Source of the DNA: Hyphomonadaceae bacterium
Lineage (GTDB): Bacteria; Pseudomonadota; Alphaproteobacteria; Caulobacterales; Aquidulcibacteraceae
DNA length: 7,232 nucleotides
Direction: 5' to 3'
NCBI GenBank assembly: GCA_003526465.1
Contig: DPWD01000019.1
Span: 1 to 7,232 of the forward strand
The translations under genes and the position numbers were made by a program. Below the pieces are notes generated by a model. That model was not told where the DNA came from. It saw only the letters and a list, made by a program, of their open reading frames with translations, and made no database searches. Positions 6,282 to 7,232 of this stretch are shown here, one piece after another. Each line of letters opens with the position of its first letter. The stretch's first letter is position 1.

Positions 6282-6671
6282 CTACTTTTCGCCGCCAGCC
6301 ATGGCGCGCACAAGCTCCAAAACGCGCTGCCGCACCGCGGTGCTTTCAATCGCGGCATAGAGCTTAACCATCTCGATGGCGCCGGAGGTGGTGAGCGCTG
6401 TTTCGAGCGAATTGGGCGCATCGCCCTTGCGGCGAACGCGCGCGAGCCCCTCGAAAAAATGTGAAATGGGCGCTTCGAGTGCATTGGAGATGTCCAGCAG
6501 CCGACTGGCGGCGATGCGGTTCACGCCCTTCTCGTACTTTTGCACTTGCTGAAACGTCACGCCTAACACCTCGGCCAGCCTTTCCTGGCTCATGCCGATT
6601 TCAAGGCGGCGGGCACGGACCCGTTCGCCCAAGCGCGTGTCGATCGGGTTTGTTGCCCGCGCATCACTCAT
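6282..6671 (-). CDS. Xre-family helix-turn-helix transcriptional regulator
   Basis: A 129-residue DNA-binding protein. Residues 14-72 form a Cro/CI-type helix-turn-helix: LGERVRARRLEIGMSQERLA, then GVTFQQVQKYEKGVNRI and SRLLDISNAL. This VTFQQVQKYEKG core is common in small alphaproteobacterial regulators. The C-terminal half (about 90-126) is helical and may serve in dimerisation or sensing; there is no recognisable ligand or peptidase domain. Start ATG 6671 has GAGGGAG about seven bases upstream. It faces the quorum-sensing operon tail to tail with 18 bases between them, so it is not part of that transcript. A regulatory link to the operon is possible but has no direct support. The inverted repeat at 6688-6703, directly upstream, may be its own operator. 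Confidence 0.93.
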   Translation of the reverse strand: MSDARATNPIDTRLGERVRARRLEIGMSQERLAEVLGVTFQQVQKYEKGVNRIAASRLLDISNALEAPISHFFEGLARVRRKGDAPNSLETALTTSGAIEMVKLYAAIESTAVRQRVLELVRAMAGGEK

Positions 6672-6687
6672 GCGAGTCTCCCTCGGT

Positions 6688-6703
6688 GACGGTCTTTACC
6701 GTC
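6688..6703. promoter_or_regulatory. Inverted repeat just upstream of the xre gene
   Basis: GACGGT-CTTT-ACCGTC has perfect six-base arms and a four-base centre, extendable by a G-T and a G-C pair. It lies 17 bases upstream of the xre start codon, next to the ribosome binding site. It could be an operator for self-repression, since Xre proteins bind short dyads near their own promoters, or a small RNA hairpin at the 5' end of the mRNA. It is unlikely to be a terminator for the upstream minus-strand gene because no T run follows. Confidence 0.45.
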
Positions 6704-6858
6704 GCGCCTTTTGCCGAAAGCGAGAAGCGGAAACACGCCAGCTCCACTTACGCGTGTATTTCCCTCACGCTACCACCCCGTCACATGTCGCGCCAATCCC
6801 GTTGACAAACTCCAGGCCCAGATCGTGCTCATGCGAACGATGTGGGACCGCAGCCAAT

Positions 6859-7212
6859 CTATCGCGCCAGCATTTCCAGAAACCCTTGAAACCGCACATC
6901 GGCGTTGGCGCCGGCGTCGGGGTCGTCGTGAGGCAGGTCGCCAACATACTCAAACCACATCCGCACAAACAGCAATACGATCTCCTTGATCAGTGCGAGT
7001 TCACGGGCGCGGGCGGCGTCGCGCTTGTCGAGGCGATCGAGCCGGGACTTCACCGTGTCGGCCAGTGCCTCGCCGGTCTCATCGATCAACGCCCGCCGCA
7101 GCGCATCATTGGCGGCGCGCGAGAGGTTGAGCCCGCGTTTCCTGGCTTCCGCCTCGATCGCGCCGGCGACCTCGGCGTCGAAGTGCAATGTGAGCTGGCG
7201 TTTGGCGGTCAT
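6859..7212 (-). CDS. CopG-like ribbon-helix-helix protein, of the kind found beside conjugation genes
   Basis: A 117-residue protein. Its N-terminus is a ribbon-helix-helix pattern: a short strand (RQLTLHFD, 5-12), a helix (AEVAGAIEAEARKRG) and a second helix starting LSRAANDALRRAL. A charged helical linker (about 48-72) leads to a hydrophobic segment (EIVLLFVRMWFEYV, 77-90) and an end reading VRFQGFLEMLAR. The combination of CopG fold, FVRxW-type segment and RFxGFLE-like end resembles, from memory, the CopG regulators upstream of trbB in alphaproteobacterial conjugative elements. Here the expected trb genes do not follow: 187 bases of non-coding sequence and the xre gene come next, so it may be a relic or a solo copy. 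The ATG at 7212 is chosen because the strand begins right after it; the frame stays open to the window edge, so a longer start is not excluded. Confidence 0.82.
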   Translation of the reverse strand: MTAKRQLTLHFDAEVAGAIEAEARKRGLNLSRAANDALRRALIDETGEALADTVKSRLDRLDKRDAARARELALIKEIVLLFVRMWFEYVGDLPHDDPDAGANADVRFQGFLEMLAR

Positions 7213-7232
7213 GGGGCGCGGGCCTTCGGCTT

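Noticed and set aside
6802..6807. Perfect TTGACA box on the plus strand
   Set aside because: No -10-like sequence follows at 16-18 bases, and no plus-strand gene lies downstream in the window.

Overview
The window comes from a GC-rich proteobacterial genome, most likely an alphaproteobacterium and possibly of the Hyphomicrobiales. That placement is inference. It rests on strongly G/C-ending codons, a short Xre regulator of a type common in alphaproteobacteria, and a ribbon-helix-helix protein whose tail resembles the CopG-like proteins found beside trb conjugation genes in alphaproteobacterial mobile elements.

Layout. Positions 1-1877 (minus strand) hold most of a HlyB-type type I secretion ATPase/permease, cut off by the left edge just after its ABC signature motif. 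A 264-base gap separates it from a divergent plus-strand block. That block starts with a LuxR-type quorum-sensing receptor (2142-2891) and a LuxI-type acyl-homoserine-lactone (AHL) synthase (2975-3712). After luxI come a phytanoyl-CoA-dioxygenase-like Fe(II)/2-oxoglutarate oxygenase (3709-4650), an unrecognised 73-residue protein (4647-4868), a cytochrome P450 (4861-6162) and a possible 38-residue membrane microprotein (6147-6263). Each gene from luxI to the microprotein overlaps the next by 4, 4, 8 and 16 bases, so this is almost certainly one translationally coupled operon. The 83-base luxR-luxI gap contains two adjoining inverted repeats, one of them a lux-box candidate, and a hairpin that would bury the luxI ribosome binding site.

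Downstream and convergent lie an Xre-family repressor (6282-6671) and a small ribbon-helix-helix protein (6859-7212), both on the minus strand.

How it may work. LuxI would make a homoserine-lactone signal and LuxR would sense it. Two oxygenases of unrelated chemistry are locked to the synthase by overlapping reading frames. The simplest reading is that they oxidise the signal itself or a co-regulated small metabolite. No scaffold-building enzyme (polyketide synthase, peptide synthetase or terpene cyclase) is present, which makes tailoring of the LuxI product, or of a common cell lipid, attractive. This remains a hypothesis. No RNA gene, CRISPR array or insertion sequence was found.
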